This document shows positions 1 through 8,512 of a stretch of DNA of 21,763 nucleotides, piece by piece. The notes beneath the pieces were generated by a model. That model made no database searches, was not told where the DNA came from, and saw nothing but the letters and a program-made list of their open reading frames with translations. Source of the stretch: Penium margaritaceum (taxonomy: Eukaryota > Streptophyta > Zygnematophyceae > Desmidiales > Peniaceae). The stretch is from contig SZWC01002436.1 in NCBI GenBank assembly GCA_023375785.1, positions 194,692 through 216,454 on the forward strand. Direction: 5' to 3'. Numbering within the stretch: the stretch's first letter is position 1; each line of letters begins with the position of its first letter. The translations under genes and the position numbers were made by a program.

Positions 1-26
1 GCTGCTGCTGCTGCTGCTGCTGCTGC
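1..26. repeat. (GCT)n trinucleotide run at the window edge
   Basis: About nine GCT units begin at the first base, so the tract may continue outside the window. It is followed by imperfect units to about 42. No reading frame here can be assigned to a gene. Confidence 0.9.
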
Positions 27-128
27 GTCCGCTGTTGCTGCGGAGGGCACCATTACCTTCACTTGATTGTCACAAGCATCTACTTTTTCTAGTTCGTGTT
101 GCGTGTGTGATCCTACTGACAGCGACGG

Positions 129-232
129 GGGATGGAGAGGGGTGAGGGGACAGGAGTAGGAGGAAGGCGAGGGAGGGAGGGGGGCGGGGGGGGGCGGGAG
201 GGGAGAGGGGCGAGGGGAGGAGTGGGGAAAAG
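129..232 (+). repeat. G-rich purine tract with G-quadruplex potential
   Basis: The strand is almost pure purine, with many runs of three or more G (for example around 170-205) separated by one to four bases. This is the pattern expected of overlapping G-quadruplex-forming motifs. Open frames through it give only Gly/Arg/Glu repeats. Confidence 0.7.
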
Positions 233-280
233 CAAAGAGGGAGGGAAGTGGCGGAGAGGGGCAGGGATCCCTCACTCAAT

Positions 281-332
281 CCCTCCTTCCCTCCTTCCTT
301 TCCTCACCCACTCCTCTCTCTCTCTCTCTCTC
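281..332 (+). repeat. Polypyrimidine tract ending in (CT)n
   Basis: A CCTT/CCCT-rich pyrimidine stretch passes into about nine CT dinucleotides at 314-332. With the purine tract just upstream it forms a strand-asymmetric pair of blocks. Confidence 0.8.
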
Positions 333-463
333 GATTTCCGCTGTCCTCATGCGACATGAGGGTCCGCAAACGAGTGTCAGAGCCGAGGCGCGTACTCCAA
401 TGCTTACACACAACTCTCGCGACGACCGTCACGCGTGGGGCACAGGATTTTGCCAGATAGGTT

Positions 464-513
464 ACGTGCAGATTGAGACGGCAATCACACGTGCAGATTG
501 AGACGGCAATCAC
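464..513 (+). repeat. Two exact copies of a 25-bp tandem repeat
   Basis: Positions 464-488 and 489-513 are identical, beginning ACGTGCAGATTG. Each copy contains an ACGTG core, the G-box-like half recognised by plant bZIP/bHLH factors. A regulatory role is inference; the duplication itself is seen directly. Confidence 0.9.
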
Positions 514-648
514 ACACACGTGCGCACCTCGAAAGGAACGCTCGTTTGCAGACATGAGTGCATATGTCTGCTTGGCAAAAGGAATGCCACTCCATATGCC
601 TTCCGACACACTCATTGCCAACCACACCTGTTGCGGCCTCACTCCCCT

Positions 649-677
<29 letters not shown>
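649..677 (+). repeat. 29-base poly-C run
   Basis: Uninterrupted C from 649 to 677, preceded by CTCCCCT. Such a run can form an i-motif on this strand and a G-quadruplex on the other. Its exact length is prone to sequencing error. Confidence 0.9.
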
Positions 678-679
<2 letters not shown>

Positions 680-720
680 ATCCACCCCGTAGCACCAAAG
701 CAAACGCCTTTCCGACAAGC

Positions 721-744
721 CCAAAACCAAAACCAAAACCAAAA
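721..744 (+). repeat. (CCAAAA)4 hexanucleotide repeat
   Basis: Four perfect CCAAAA units. It resembles, but is not, a known telomere repeat, and four units in a block of other microsatellites give no reason to call it telomeric. Confidence 0.9.
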
Positions 745-957
745 GCGAGACGGAGAGGCAGGGGAGGGGGGAGCCACTCGCTCACTCACCTGCAGGCGCC
801 ACGGCCACCATGTCTGCAAACTCCCTCGCACCCTTCGCCCTGCTTCGGCCTTCCGCTTCTGCCTCTGCCGCTGCTGCTGCTGCCTGGAAATGCGGTCCCC
901 CTCACCTTCCCCGAAACTGCACGCCTCCTTCTCGCTCTCTCCTCCCACACGCTCAAT

Positions 958-1041
958 GTTCCCCCGCACTCCTTCTCTGTCTCTTCCTCTCTCCTCCTCT
1001 CTCTTCCTCTCTCCTCCTCTTTCTTCCTCTCTCTCCCACCT
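958..1041 (+). repeat. CT-rich minisatellite-like tract
   Basis: A pyrimidine-only stretch in which the unit TCTTCCTCTCTCCTCCTC recurs about every 20 bp with small changes. It is followed by a short GACA/CAGA run near 1050-1062. Confidence 0.75.
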
Positions 1042-1230
1042 ACTCGAAGAGACAGACAGACAGACCGCGTCCGAATCACACACACGCGCGCGTGCCGTCC
1101 GAGTCTTGCACACAGGCACACACACGATCGGAACTGCCCGCAAGCGCAGCTGCACTGCACGCAGCACACCGCTAGCCAGCAGGGTCCAATGTCTCGCTCG
1201 CTCGCTCGCGTGTCGGCCGACAACTCTCCT

Positions 1231-1257
<27 letters not shown>
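1231..1257 (+). repeat. (CTG)9 microsatellite
   Basis: Nine perfect CTG units; the minus strand reads as a Gln run. It lies in a low-complexity region with no supported gene. Confidence 0.9.
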
Positions 1258-1261
<4 letters not shown>

Positions 1262-1373
1262 CGCGCTAAACGGCAGGCACCGCAGAAGGAGGGGGCACCT
1301 GCCCCCTTTTTGGGCTGCCTGCCTGCCGATAACGACGACGCCAACGCCAACGCCAACGACAACGAGAAGAACA

Positions 1374-1396
1374 AACGCGCGTTCTGAACGCGCGTT
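1374..1396. repeat. Two copies of the palindrome AACGCGCGTT
   Basis: AACGCGCGTT occurs at 1374-1383 and again at 1387-1396, three bases apart. Each copy is its own reverse complement, so the pair can form two small cruciforms or one larger hairpin. A protein-binding role is possible but unsupported. Confidence 0.7.
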
Positions 1397-1515
1397 CGGC
1401 CTCTCCCCCTCCACTCCCTGACTCTGCCTCTACCTCGGGTGCAGCCAGGCGACGCGAAGAGCGACAGGCGGAGGGGCGGCGGGAGGAGCGAGCGACTGAA
1501 GGGGTGGACACACAC

Positions 1516-1572
1516 AAGGAAGGAAGGAAGGAAGGAAGGAAGGAAAGAAGGAAGGAAGGAAGGAAGGAAGGA
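1516..1572 (+). repeat. (GGAA)n tetranucleotide repeat
   Basis: About fourteen AAGG/GGAA units, with one AAAG interruption near 1545. Confidence 0.9.
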
Positions 1573-1834
1573 GCTGATGAGCAGATGAGGGGAGGCAGTG
1601 AATGAGTGAGCGAGAGGGACGATGAGACGGCGACGTAAACGGGCGATGAAGGCGATGCGGTTGTGCTCTCTTCCGTTGTGTTGTGTTGTGCGCTGTGCTG
1701 AGCTGTGAGTGACGAGCTGAGAATGGGCGACGAGCGAACGGCGAGTGAGGGGTCGTGGTGGTGCTTGGTCGGTTGGTCGGTTGGGCTGGCGTGGGGCCGG
1801 ATTATGGGTAAGAGGGTATGGTGGTGTTTTTTTT

Positions 1835-1856
1835 GGGGGGGGGGGGGGGGGGGGGG
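1835..1856 (+). repeat. 22-base poly-G run
   Basis: Eight T residues are followed directly by 22 G residues. Length calls in such runs are unreliable. Confidence 0.9.
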
Positions 1857-2088
1857 TTGCGTCCGCCGCGCACACTCTAGTAAGGGGTGGTTCGAATGTG
1901 GGTGTCAAGTGTGAGCGGCGGCTGAGGGGGGATGAAGGTGGGGGTGCGGAGGAAGAGCCGTAGATTGTTGCGTGGGCTTGTTGCGCGCGGTAGACGAACG
2001 AGGTGGACACACACAGACCCCGTCGCCCCAGTCTTGTCCACCTCGTCCTTCTGTGATGTGGCAGCTGACTCTGATGCTTCCGTTGCCA

Positions 2089-2180
2089 CTGCTGCTGCTG
2101 CTGCCCCTCCTGCTGCTGGTGCTGCTGCTGATGCTGGCTCTGGCGCTCGTGCTGGTGCTGCTGTGTTGCTTCTGCTGATG
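2089..2180 (+). repeat. Degenerate CTG/GCTGGT-rich tract
   Basis: CTG units with scattered substitutions give a Leu-rich frame on the plus strand and Gln/Ser/Ala-rich frames on the minus strand. All three frames of one strand remain open here, which argues for repeat structure rather than coding selection. Confidence 0.75.
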
Positions 2181-2480
2181 CACAGCGGTACGTCCGATGG
2201 CAGCGAGAACGACGCCGCCGGTGATCGCGGCAGACAAACGCAAAGCGGCAGCGTGGAGGGCGGGGAGGTGGACAAGGCCACCGGGCCCCTCCTCCCCTCT
2301 CCCCCGGCATTGTTCTTGGACCGCGCTGCGCACCACCGCGCTTGCCGCCTCCGGCGTGGGTGGGGCGCGCTGTGGGGAAGGGTACGGTAGCGGACATTTG
2401 CTGGACTGGATTTCAACCACACAACCGCAGGAATTGAAGAGAGACAAAACACACTATCTTTCCATATACCCTAGTCAACG

Positions 2481-2544
2481 ATGAATTCGACTGTTAGGCA
2501 GCTCAAGAACAAATTCGATGACATTTATGACACCCAGCAATTAG
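2481..2544 (+). CDS. Candidate first coding exon, unknown protein
   Basis: An ATG at 2481 opens 21 codons, beginning MNSTVRQLKNKFDDIYD, that read as ordinary charged protein sequence unlike the repeats upstream. The frame stays open to TTAG|GTGGGT, a good plant-like splice donor with GT at 2545-2546, and hits TGA four bases later if not spliced. The change from GC-rich to AT-rich DNA occurs right after this point, as at a 5' exon/intron edge. I do not recognise the peptide and cannot place the next exon; the nearest acceptor-like site with an open frame after it is far away at 15111-15113. It could be a chance ORF. The exon call is inference. Confidence 0.3.
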
Positions 2545-4832
2545 GTGGGTGAAAACTTTCAAGGCAATGGGATTAGGGGAGAGGATCCCTAAATTCTTTT
2601 AACAAGAGAATTTAATTAATTATTTAAAAGATGTGGCCGGCATCAATCCTTTTTTAGCGAATGGACAACTAGAAAGGGGAAAGACACTCGACTTTTCAAA
2701 GTTTTGAACAATCAGGAGCTCATCGCTCTTGCGTTTGCCGTTCTCCGAATGTCAGACGCAAGGCAAAAACATCTGTTACCACGATGGCCACCAAAACCCC
2801 TCCGCATTTCTATGAACATCGACACCAAAAATAGTTCCCAAATGAACCTTAAGACAACAAAAAACCAATTGTTATGAACCTAGATTCATGTAACATTGAA
2901 GTAAGGTAGTGGAACCTTGATTACATGTATATATTCTTGTCATTAATTAGGAGATAAGTATGAAATTGATGAAAATTTGGTTTCAAATAAATTCAATGAG
3001 GTAAAAAAATAAACATCAAAATCAAAGTTTTTCCAGGGTGCCATAGTGCTTGTCGTCTTTGTTCATAAGACTTAACTTCCATTCCCCAAGCAAAACCTCT
3101 GAAAATAAATCATCAATGGGAGAATTTATTGAAAAATATCTCCATGAAGGTTTCCTAGACAAAGGTTCCATACCTTTGTGAAGTTTAAGTTCTCATGATG
3201 GATTGTTGTGGAAATCGATGGAGCTTTTTGACTAGGAAAAAACTCAAAGAAAAAACTATAGAATTATTGAAACCTTATTGGGAACTTTAGCCTATCAAAG
3301 AGACATCAACACATGTTCAAAAGCATTTTAAAGATTTTTGAGAGAAAATGACAATCACAAAGAAATATGTCACATCATGGGAGACACACCTTCAGAAGAA
3401 AACATGGTCTAAAATTAGAGAATATGGAGAGAAAGAATTGGGTACTGAAGAAAAACCTAGAATGTTAATCAATCAATTATAATGTCTTCTGGTCTTTATT
3501 CTTATCTACCGTATGTGTCATAGAAGATAACAAGAAAAATGAGACCATTTAATGCAAAGATATGTGGTTCAAGCGAGTTATGGAGTGGGAGCATCAATAT
3601 ACCGCCCCAAAAAAAGTCATCCACTAGGTGAATCAATACATTGGGGAGTGTTTGGTGAGTCATCCCTCTTCTTGAATGTAGTTCAATTTCATTTCTACTA
3701 GCCATACAGTTGATAACGTTTTTTGATTTATTGAGGTTAATTTTCTTCTCAATTTCAAAAGTTATTCATGGGAGTAATGAGGTATGTGGTTTCATTTTAG
3801 AAAAAAATTCTCAAACTTAAAAAAAAATCATCAATCATCCCTCAACATAAACCAATAATGACCAACATTCTCTAATGGTAAGTGGCCTCAAACTATTCTC
3901 ACATGATGACAAGGTTTCCCCCCTCTTTCATTCTAACACGACTACATATTTTTCTATAAAAAAGGTCATAACCCGTAAGTTCAAACCATTCATAATGGAA
4001 AATGCAATATTCATGTGTGCAGAAAAATAATTTTAATGTAAGTTAAAAATGATATCAAATAAAAATATATTCAATGCCAAAATGTTCATCCTTTGTTGAC
4101 TAGATAGCTCATTTATATCATGGAAGGTGTTATGTGATCTAGTACATCCCATGAAATCAACAATACAAGGAATATACCCCTGAAATTGACCTTATGATGA
4201 GAAGTAGGTTGATAAGTCGTGCTCGAACGTAGTCTACAAGAGATGTTACGAACATGTTGAACCAAAAAGGCCACATGTATAACTGATCAATTAAACCTTG
4301 AAATTTTCTATAATAAAGTGTATGGGGAAGTGAAATGACAAGTGAACATCGATTGTGCATAAAACATTTGCTATTTCATAAAAAATACATCTAGTATTTT
4401 CATATCAAAAAAGGAATTTTTATGTGGGCTCTAGTCACATGGATTTATATTCATGATTATTGAAAAGAACAAGGATACAGGAATAAAGCCTTTGATACAA
4501 TAATTCTTGTGTATGAATTTGGGTTGATTAAGTATACATCATACGCCAAACCATTCTTTCAAGGGTTTCAAGTACAAACATAGGCCGTGGTGTGATTCCA
4601 ATTACATCTAAGTCACATTCGATCCTACTGAAAGATTATCTTACTCTTAACATTAACTCAATTTTTTCCGTGCGGCAGAACGTTTTTATAATCCCACTTA
4701 CTAATAGTTTCACTATGTAGTAATCATCTAAACGTTGTTCCACTCTTTGATGTTGCAAGCTTGGTCAACAAAGCTAACAAGCTCGGGTTATCCCATGTTT
4801 GATCACTAATCAAAGTCTTTCTCTACGTTGTA
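2545..4832. other. AT-rich intergenic or intronic DNA
   Basis: AT-rich sequence without a convincing gene. Short open stretches occur on both strands (67 codons at 3502-3705 and at 4157-4360, both minus) but none has a recognisable motif. One plus-strand frame, 3182-3445, is broken only by TAG (3233, 3416) and TAA (3329, 3410) and is bounded by TGA at both ends (3179 and 3446). AT-rich DNA often gives such patterns by chance. The region may be old transposon debris or a long intron. Confidence 0.5.
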
Positions 4833-4837
4833 ACTCT
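4833..4837. repeat. Probable 5-bp target site duplication, left
   Basis: ACTCT just outside the left LTR compares with GCTCT at 14957-14961 just outside the right LTR, four of five bases. Five base pairs is the usual copia duplication. The left LTR end is itself divergent, so the border may be off by one or two bases. Confidence 0.5.
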
Positions 4838-5333
4838 TGGCATTTTGTGGTGTGCAGCAAGGGTTAGGTTCGTTGCTACTGGGACCGTTGTGCTTGGAGA
4901 GCAACCACAGAAAGAGTAGAAGGCTGAAATTGGGAGAATGCTGGGATTGAATGACTTTTTAATCACAACTATAGTCCAAGAAACAATACATCAAACAAAG
5001 CTCAGCTACAGACTAACTCTAGACTCTCACGCCTAGACACAACTCCTGGCCCATAGGTGGGCAACGCCTAGCAAGACAATTCTAGTAGATTAACTTGAGT
5101 CTTGGGCATAGTCTGGCCACCTCTTCTAGGTAGTCAGGCCTTCAGATAGCCAGGGAAGTCCTCCTGCCCAAGCTGACAGACTACTGCCAGGCATACTTGG
5201 GTCTTGAGAAGAGTGTCTGTAGAGTCTTGGCCTCAGGTGATGTCTAGAACTGGTGGAGGCTGCTGTGGTAGACTACAAGAGGAAAGATTGGTGATGACTG
5301 AGTTGTTGATTGAAGACTACCAGGCTGGCCACC

Positions 5334-5340
5334 TTTTATA
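5334..5340 (-). promoter_or_regulatory. TATA box in the 3' LTR
   Basis: On the minus strand this reads TATAAAA within GCTATAAAAGG. The same box is kept in the other LTR at 14528-14534, in the expected element orientation, so it is likely the U3 promoter. Transcription would run toward lower coordinates. Confidence 0.6.
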
Positions 5341-5458
5341 GCAGGCTACTGGCAAGTTGACAGCTGTCCAGGCTAATGGAAGCTTTCCGTTGCAGGTGGG
5401 AAGATTCCTAGCCTCGAAATCTTCTTGTACGCAATAGCCCCTCCAGTAGCTCCTGGTG

Positions 5459-5680
5459 CTTAGTCGTGCATGGATTTGCTGATGTAGGACGGTCCCCGCT
5501 TCTGGCTTTGCATGTTACTAATGACTCGTGCATGCATGCTGTGACGTAGTGCAATGTCGTGCATGTATGTGTTGATGTAGAGCGGTCCCCACTCTAGGCC
5601 TTGCATGCTGCTACTGAGTCGTGGAGATGCAACAGCTGATGCAAGGTGGTCCACACTACCCATTCAAGTGTAGCCCTACC
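5459..5680 (-). repeat. Degenerate tandem repeats in U3
   Basis: A unit with GTCGTGCATG, then TGATGTAG, CGGTCCCC and TTGCATG recurs about every 90 bp: near 5462, near 5553, and in a worn third copy near 5618. The 5' LTR has the matching set near 14655-14860. The position upstream of the TATA box in element orientation suggests enhancer-type repeats. GCATGC-rich cores resemble plant RY motifs, but function is inference. Confidence 0.6.
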
Positions 5681-5803
5681 CTGACTGGACATAGCCTAGA
5701 ACCCAGCAGTGTAGAGTTACACTACATAGCTGCTGACTGGTCTGGGTCAGCAGACATGCACAACCCTGTTGGCGGAGAAGTGGTTGGGAGAGAAGAACAA
5801 AAA

Positions 5804-5822
5804 TTTCTCCTCTCCCCCTCAC
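5804..5822 (-). promoter_or_regulatory. Candidate polypurine tract
   Basis: On the minus strand this is GTGAGGGGGAGAGGAGAAA, an almost pure purine run of the type that primes plus-strand DNA synthesis. It lies about 40 bp from the LTR edge I prefer, not directly against it. Either the LTR is longer than I call or this is not the active tract. Confidence 0.4.
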
Positions 5823-5898
5823 GTCCAGCGGCTGTTCTGGAGGCATGACTCGCGGTTGCAGTATTACTGATGCCATTTTTCCCCTCATGCGTGCGAAG

Positions 5899-6207
5899 TC
5901 ATCGCCCCATAGCTTCATTCAGAACCTGCACAATCTTAGCTGCCATTGCTTGATTAGGGGTCACGCAGGTTGATCGTCGCACGCTTGGAGTCTCCTCCAC
6001 TACTGCATAATTGCTCCTCGAGTGAGCTGCGACCCCCTCCTCTGACCGTCCGTCTTTTTCTACCTGGCCACTGTCTTTTTCTTTGCTCCCTTGCCAGGTT
6101 CCGTCTCGTAGTGGAGGGGCCTTCGCGAGCTCACATAGGAGGTGAAAGCTCGCTTGCCACTTCGCAGGCGAGCGAGTTTGGTCGCTTGCTGACTGCCGCG
6201 ACGGCAA
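5899..6207 (-). CDS. Unidentified ORF in the 3' spacer, element sense
   Basis: An open frame of about 102 codons in the same direction as gag-pol, with TGA at 5899-5901 and an upstream in-frame TGA near 6232. There is no ATG at its head: the nominal start at 6207 is TTG. The translation is mixed and charged, with a Ser/Lys/Glu-rich middle, and shows no signal peptide or membrane segment, so it does not look like an envelope gene. It may be an additional ORF, part of a captured host exon, or chance openness in GC-rich DNA. Confidence 0.2.
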   Translation of the reverse strand: MPSRQSASDQTRSPAKWQASFHLLCELAKAPPLRDGTWQGSKEKDSGQVEKDGRSEEGVAAHSRSNYAVVEETPSVRRSTCVTPNQAMAAKIVQVLNEAMGR

Positions 6208-6860
6208 GCAGCTTCGCCGCCAAGCCTGCCATCATGGCAGGCCTACCGCTTGCTGCCGCCATCTCCTCTAGCAGCTCGCCCCCCGCCTTTGCTTTCGCCG
6301 CATCCGCTCCGCCACGAAGCCGTACTTCGCTCGTCTGCTACACTCGTTGCTCCACTCGCACCCCCTTTCTGTGAAAAAAACTCTTGCGACCCCTTTTTTG
6401 CTCTGATTGTCCGGTCCACTCTGCCAGATTTTTAATTTTCTCTAAGGAGTTAACTGGGTCTTCAGAGGAACAGTTTTCTAGAAACATAGGAGACTGAAGT
6501 AGATCTCCCTACGAATCAGGGGACTAAAGTGGGTGGTTGAACTTCTGATTGTCTGGGAGTAAAAATAACTTTTTGGAGCAGGCTGCTGAGAGGAGACAGG
6601 TGAGAATTTCTCGCATGTCACGCCGAAAGTGATCGTGACTGAGTCTGTCAGCGATGAAAGGACTCAAACGGTTGCTTGAGAATTTTCTGCTGCAGGTGAA
6701 TTTTCTTGATGGCTCTGGATCTCTACTGCATGCTCCATAAATTTTCTCCGTGCACCATGAGGCACGAATCTCCATTTTTCTGTGTGCAGAGATCGTAGAT
6801 GGCGTTGGCACGCGTGTTCGAATGTCGCGTGTCTCCCAGGTCGCCCTTCTTCCGGGGATA

Positions 6861-7572
6861 CTACGAGTGGGCATTACGTGTAAGTCCACATTGCTCCATA
6901 AACCTGTAAAAAATGTCCTTCAAGACACGTTTTTTCAAAAACTCTGTTTCTTGCGCTGTTCCTGGTACGTGCTCGAGGACAATCGTGTGATCGATCACCT
7001 TTGAGCGAATCCACTGACCGCACGGATGTCAATGTGCTTTTTCCGCCCTTGTTTTTTTATTTTGCAAGGTTGATAGCCGATTTCTTGTCGATGTAAACTC
7101 GGGTGGGGCCGTGCTGCGGGAAGCCAATGTCTTCAAGGATATTCCTAAGGTAGGTAACCACCTGAGCTACTGATGTCGTCGCGACATACTCAGCTTTAGC
7201 TGAGCTGAGTGTGATGATGTTTTGCCGCCTGCCCGACCACGAGGTTGCCGTTCCGGCCAGGAGACAAACAAATCATGTGGTGCTTGGACGATCTTCTTCC
7301 GTACCGCCGAAAGCTGCATCCACGTAGCAGCTCATCTCCAAGTTGCTTGACGAGCCGAAGACCAATCCTGTGTCTGAGGTAGTCCGGAAGAACCCGAGGG
7401 CATGATCCAGCTCCTTGCAAGCCTTTTCACTACAGGTGTCATTCCCATGCGCCAGGTTGCTCACCGCAAACTGCATGTCAGGTCGAGTGTAGCTTGTAGC
7501 GTGCATGAGAGAACCGACTCTGTTGCGATAGTCAGTCTCATTTTTCCCCGTTGGTCCCTGATGAATCGGCTA
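6861..7572 (-). pseudogene. copia RNase H domain (pol C-terminus), broken
   Basis: This encodes the RNase H that removes RNA from the RNA/DNA hybrid during reverse transcription. The order of motifs matches copia: TRPDMQFAV, then GLVFGSS, then CYVDAAF carrying a catalytic-type Asp, EDRPSTT, SWSGRRQ, LSSAKAEY with the conserved Glu, and KHIDIR near 7022-7039. Breaks: a TAG at 7570-7572 ahead of the domain, a TGA at 7273-7275 where the family has Gly after RST(S/T), and a frameshift near 7050-7065 in an A/T run before KHIDIR. After it the frame continues through IVLEHVPGTAQ to a TAG at 6861-6863, a plausible end of pol. Confidence 0.85.
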
Positions 7573-8512
7573 ATGCTGCGTTAGGGGAGTCAGAACGTGA
7601 CAATCTGGGATGTCAAACTGTTCGAAGACTTTGGTTACGTAAGACTGCTTTGACACTTTGAGCATGCATGATATACGATCACGTTTGATGTTCATGCCGA
7701 GGTAGTACTCAATTGTTGGCATTAGCATCACAGTGAACTCTTTTGCCATTGCACAAGCAGTTGCGTGGATGAAGACTGGCGACGGGCCGATGATCAGGAT
7801 ATCGTCAACATAGATGAGGACGTAGCAGTCTTGACATTTGCTTCTAGTCTGACGATGTAGAAACAGGTAGTCGTCGAAGGCTGATGGATGAAAGTCAAGT
7901 GACTCGAGGAGGCTGTGCATCTTGCGGTAGCAAAGGAGAGGGTTGTGCTTCAACCCATACAAGCTCTTGTCGAGCTTGCATACTCTTTTGCTGTCGTCAT
8001 CATACCGACTGTTTCGTGTAGACCGTAGTGTCCATTTCTCCATGTAGAAATGTGTTCTTGACGTCGAGCTACTGCACCTCGTAGTCTTTGACCGCTGGAA
8101 TGGCGAGCATGATGCACGCTGTGGTACAACGGCTGACAGGTGTGTAGGTTTTGAAGAAATCCTTGCCTTCCACCTACGAGAACCCCTTTGCAGCCAGGCG
8201 CGCTTTGAAATTGTCAATGCTACCGTCAGCATTCGTTATCACCCTGAACACCAACTTCACACCAACTGGCCTTGAGTCGGATGGCACCTCTATTAGCTCC
8301 CAAGTTCCCTGCTCCATGAGGCTGTTGTATTCTGCATCTAGTGTTGCTTTCCATTCTACTGCAAACTTGTCTGCTAGTGCTTCCTTGATTGACTTTGGCT
8401 CAGGCGGTAGTGTAGATGACCCCTTGGAAAGGAGAGCTCTCAGATGCAATGTTGTCAAGTCGGCATGTACCTCATCATTCTCGGCATGCATTGTGCATGC
8501 TGTAATTGCCAT
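7573..8512 (-). pseudogene. copia reverse transcriptase domain (RVT_2 type), broken
   Basis: This domain copies element RNA into DNA. Motifs in order: GTWELIEVPSDS, DGSIDNFKARLAAKGF, LDVKNTFLHGE, LDKSLYGLK and IYVDDILIIG. The catalytic YVDD is intact at 7801-7812. Damage: TAG at 8174-8176 directly after KGFS, TAG at 8069-8071 just before LDVKN, and a frameshift near 8003-8010 between TVYTKQ and YDDDSKRV. The usual Trp of the (P)xGxKW motif is Leu here, and Trp in the LWYRKM motif is Cys. Both TAGs sit where copia proteins usually have Gln (KGF-S/T-Q, and Q before LDVKN/MDVKN). Confidence 0.9.

Larger units (their letters stand above)
1..2480. other. GC-rich, microsatellite-rich block, possibly a promoter/5' region
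   Basis: This stretch is clearly richer in G+C than the AT-rich DNA that begins near 2550. It is built from simple tracts: CTG, CT, GGAA, long C and G runs, and GA-rich and AC-rich stretches. Several frames stay open for hundreds of codons on both strands, but their translations only repeat the microsatellites (poly-Gln, poly-Pro, Ser-Phe-Leu-Pro, Phe-Trp repeats), so I do not call them genes. The position just ahead of an exon-like ATG at 2481 would fit a promoter or 5' leader. That is inference; I see no clear TATA box or defined start site. Confidence 0.5.
4838..5762 (-). repeat. 3' LTR of the copia element (925 bp)
   Basis: It matches the right-hand LTR from the shared AGCAAGGGTTAGGTT near 4857 to CATGCACA at 5755-5762. 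In element orientation it begins TGTGCATG and ends in CA, as LTRs do. Compared with the other copy, its inner part (plus 5116-5410) differs at about 39 of 300 positions, mostly transitions. The end at 4838 is inferred from alignment with the clearer right LTR, where the LTR abuts the PBS. A longer LTR reaching to about 5800, next to the purine tract, is possible. Confidence 0.85.
5763..6860 (-). other. 1.1-kb spacer between pol and the 3' LTR
   Basis: Copia elements usually have little sequence between pol and the 3' LTR; here there are about 1.1 kb. The part at about 5960-6380 is distinctly GC-rich compared with the rest and contains a hairpin with 8-bp arms at 6224-6242 (GCCTGCCA, loop TCA). 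It could be a captured host fragment, an additional element ORF, or an older insertion. I could not find target duplications around it. Confidence 0.55.

Noticed and set aside
721..744. (CCAAAA)4 as a telomere-like repeat
   Set aside because: Only four units, not a known telomere sequence of green organisms, and embedded among unrelated microsatellites.
810..1175. 121-codon plus-strand ORF with a good start context (GCCACCATGT)
   Set aside because: The start context is attractive, but the protein is low-complexity throughout and overlaps other equally open frames. Not enough to call a gene.
1861..1910. GGTTCGAATG near 1889 as a tRNA T-loop
   Set aside because: No acceptor stem, anticodon arm or D arm can be built around it.
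304..2397. 697-codon open frame on the minus strand, and shorter ones such as 473-1387 and 520-1269 plus
   Set aside because: The translations mirror microsatellites (poly-Gln, Ser-Phe-Leu-Pro, Phe-Trp, poly-Gly), several frames are open at once, and no domain is visible. Repeats without stop codons explain the length.
5899..6207. ORF in the 3' spacer as an envelope gene
   Set aside because: No signal peptide, no membrane segment and no glycoprotein-like features; the frame is short and lacks an ATG.
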